Made by a program: the position numbers and the translations under genes. Below the pieces are notes generated by a model, which was not told where the DNA came from, did not search any database, and worked only from the letters and a program-made list of their open reading frames with translations. A stretch of 6,403 bases of DNA, taken from NCBI GenBank assembly GCA_030586765.1, contig JAUQZZ010000113.1, positions 1 to 6,403 of the forward strand. Reading direction: 5' to 3'. Below, piece after piece: positions 6,045 to 6,403 of the stretch (the first letter of the stretch is position 1; every line of letters begins with the position of its first letter). The stretch is from Candidatus Brocadiales bacterium (GTDB lineage: Bacteria; Planctomycetota; Brocadiia; Brocadiales; Bathyanammoxibiaceae).

Positions 6045-6403
6045 CTACGGCTTGATATCCAGGGCCTCCATAAGCCGCCTGGAGGCCTCTTCCAGGGACA
6101 TATGAAGGGAGACATCAGCAGAGGAATCGTACTGCGTCGGCTGCAGATTTATAATAATGAGCCTTGCGTGGCGCCTCAGGACAACCCTGGGCATATCAGC
6201 TACAGGATAGACCACAAGGGAAGAGCCCATCACCAGCAGTAGGTCACAATCTTCAAGGTTCTCCATAGCCTCATCATAGGCCTCCATAGGCAATTCCTCG
6301 CCAAAGAGGACTATATTGGGCCTTATGGGCGATCGGCAGTCCTGACAGGTAGGAGGAAGTTCGTGGCCTTGGTTCATCTTATCTGCCATCTCCTCCAGGG
6401 TAT
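6045..6403 (-). CDS. Sir2-family NAD-dependent protein deacylase, C-terminal part (partial)
   Basis: About 119 codons. The frame stays open to the right edge, so the start and the N-terminal NAD-binding half lie outside; the ATG at 6389 is an internal methionine. Sirtuins remove acetyl or other acyl groups from lysines using NAD, releasing nicotinamide and O-acyl-ADP-ribose. Visible are the second zinc-binding pair CQDC followed by RPNIVLFGEELP, then the NAD-contacting GSSLVVYPVADMP (usually GTSL...P), and IIINLQPTQYD near the C terminus. The gene ends in TAG at 6047-6045 and is followed after 96 bp by the glutaredoxin-like gene on the same strand. Whether it prefers acetyl or succinyl groups cannot be decided, because the residues that determine this lie upstream. 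Confidence 0.92.
   Translation of the reverse strand, partial: TLEEMADKMNQGHELPPTCQDCRSPIRPNIVLFGEELPMEAYDEAMENLEDCDLLLVMGSSLVVYPVADMPRVVLRRHARLIIINLQPTQYDSSADVSLHMSLEEASRRLMEALDIKP

Noticed and set aside
6045..6389. A complete 114-residue protein starting at the ATG at 6389
   Set aside because: It begins just before the second zinc-binding pair of a sirtuin and the frame is open to the edge, so this is the C-terminal part of a longer gene.

Overview
This 6.4-kb window is a compact piece of a bacterial chromosome. It holds two complete genes on the plus strand at the left, three complete genes on the minus strand on the right, and one partial minus-strand gene at each edge. All the recognisable genes are housekeeping or regulatory families. 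I see no phage, transposase, CRISPR, rRNA or tRNA gene. The organism cannot be named from this. A two-domain GlnE is known mainly from proteobacteria in the broad sense, actinobacteria and some other phyla such as Nitrospirota and Planctomycetota. The frequent AGG/AGA arginine and ATA isoleucine codons argue against an enteric bacterium. Shine-Dalgarno sites and sigma70-type promoter hexamers look conventional.

Left part (1-253): the first codons of a leftward gene encoding a secreted or lipoprotein-like protein, a 211-bp divergent intergenic region carrying a REP-like imperfect palindrome, and a strong promoter for the rightward pair. Next come plsC (lysophosphatidate acyltransferase family, 254-1066) and a YIP1-family membrane protein (1023-1622). 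These overlap by 44 bp and are probably translationally linked. Both are membrane-associated, one making phospholipid and the other an integral membrane protein of unknown role.

Right part, read leftward: the C-terminal third or so of a Sir2-family NAD-dependent protein deacylase (from 6403 to 6045), then after 96 bp a glutaredoxin-like protein with a CPYC site (5948-5709). This overlaps the start of a thioredoxin-reductase-family flavoprotein (5712-4789) by ATGA. After 69 bp follows a full-length bifunctional glutamine synthetase adenylyltransferase/deadenylase, glnE (4719-1612). The grx-trxB pair forms a plausible electron-transfer module from NAD(P)H through FAD and CATC to CPYC and then to a target. 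It resembles a split version of the AhpF layout. The glnE gene ends tail-to-tail with the YIP1 gene, and the two coding regions share 11 bp.

I do not see a clearly new biological system. The points most worth a second look are the split AhpF-like redox pair and its altered NADPH motif, an operator-like inverted repeat at its predicted transcription start, the REP-like hairpin, and the very tight gene overlaps, including the convergent one with no intergenic terminator.
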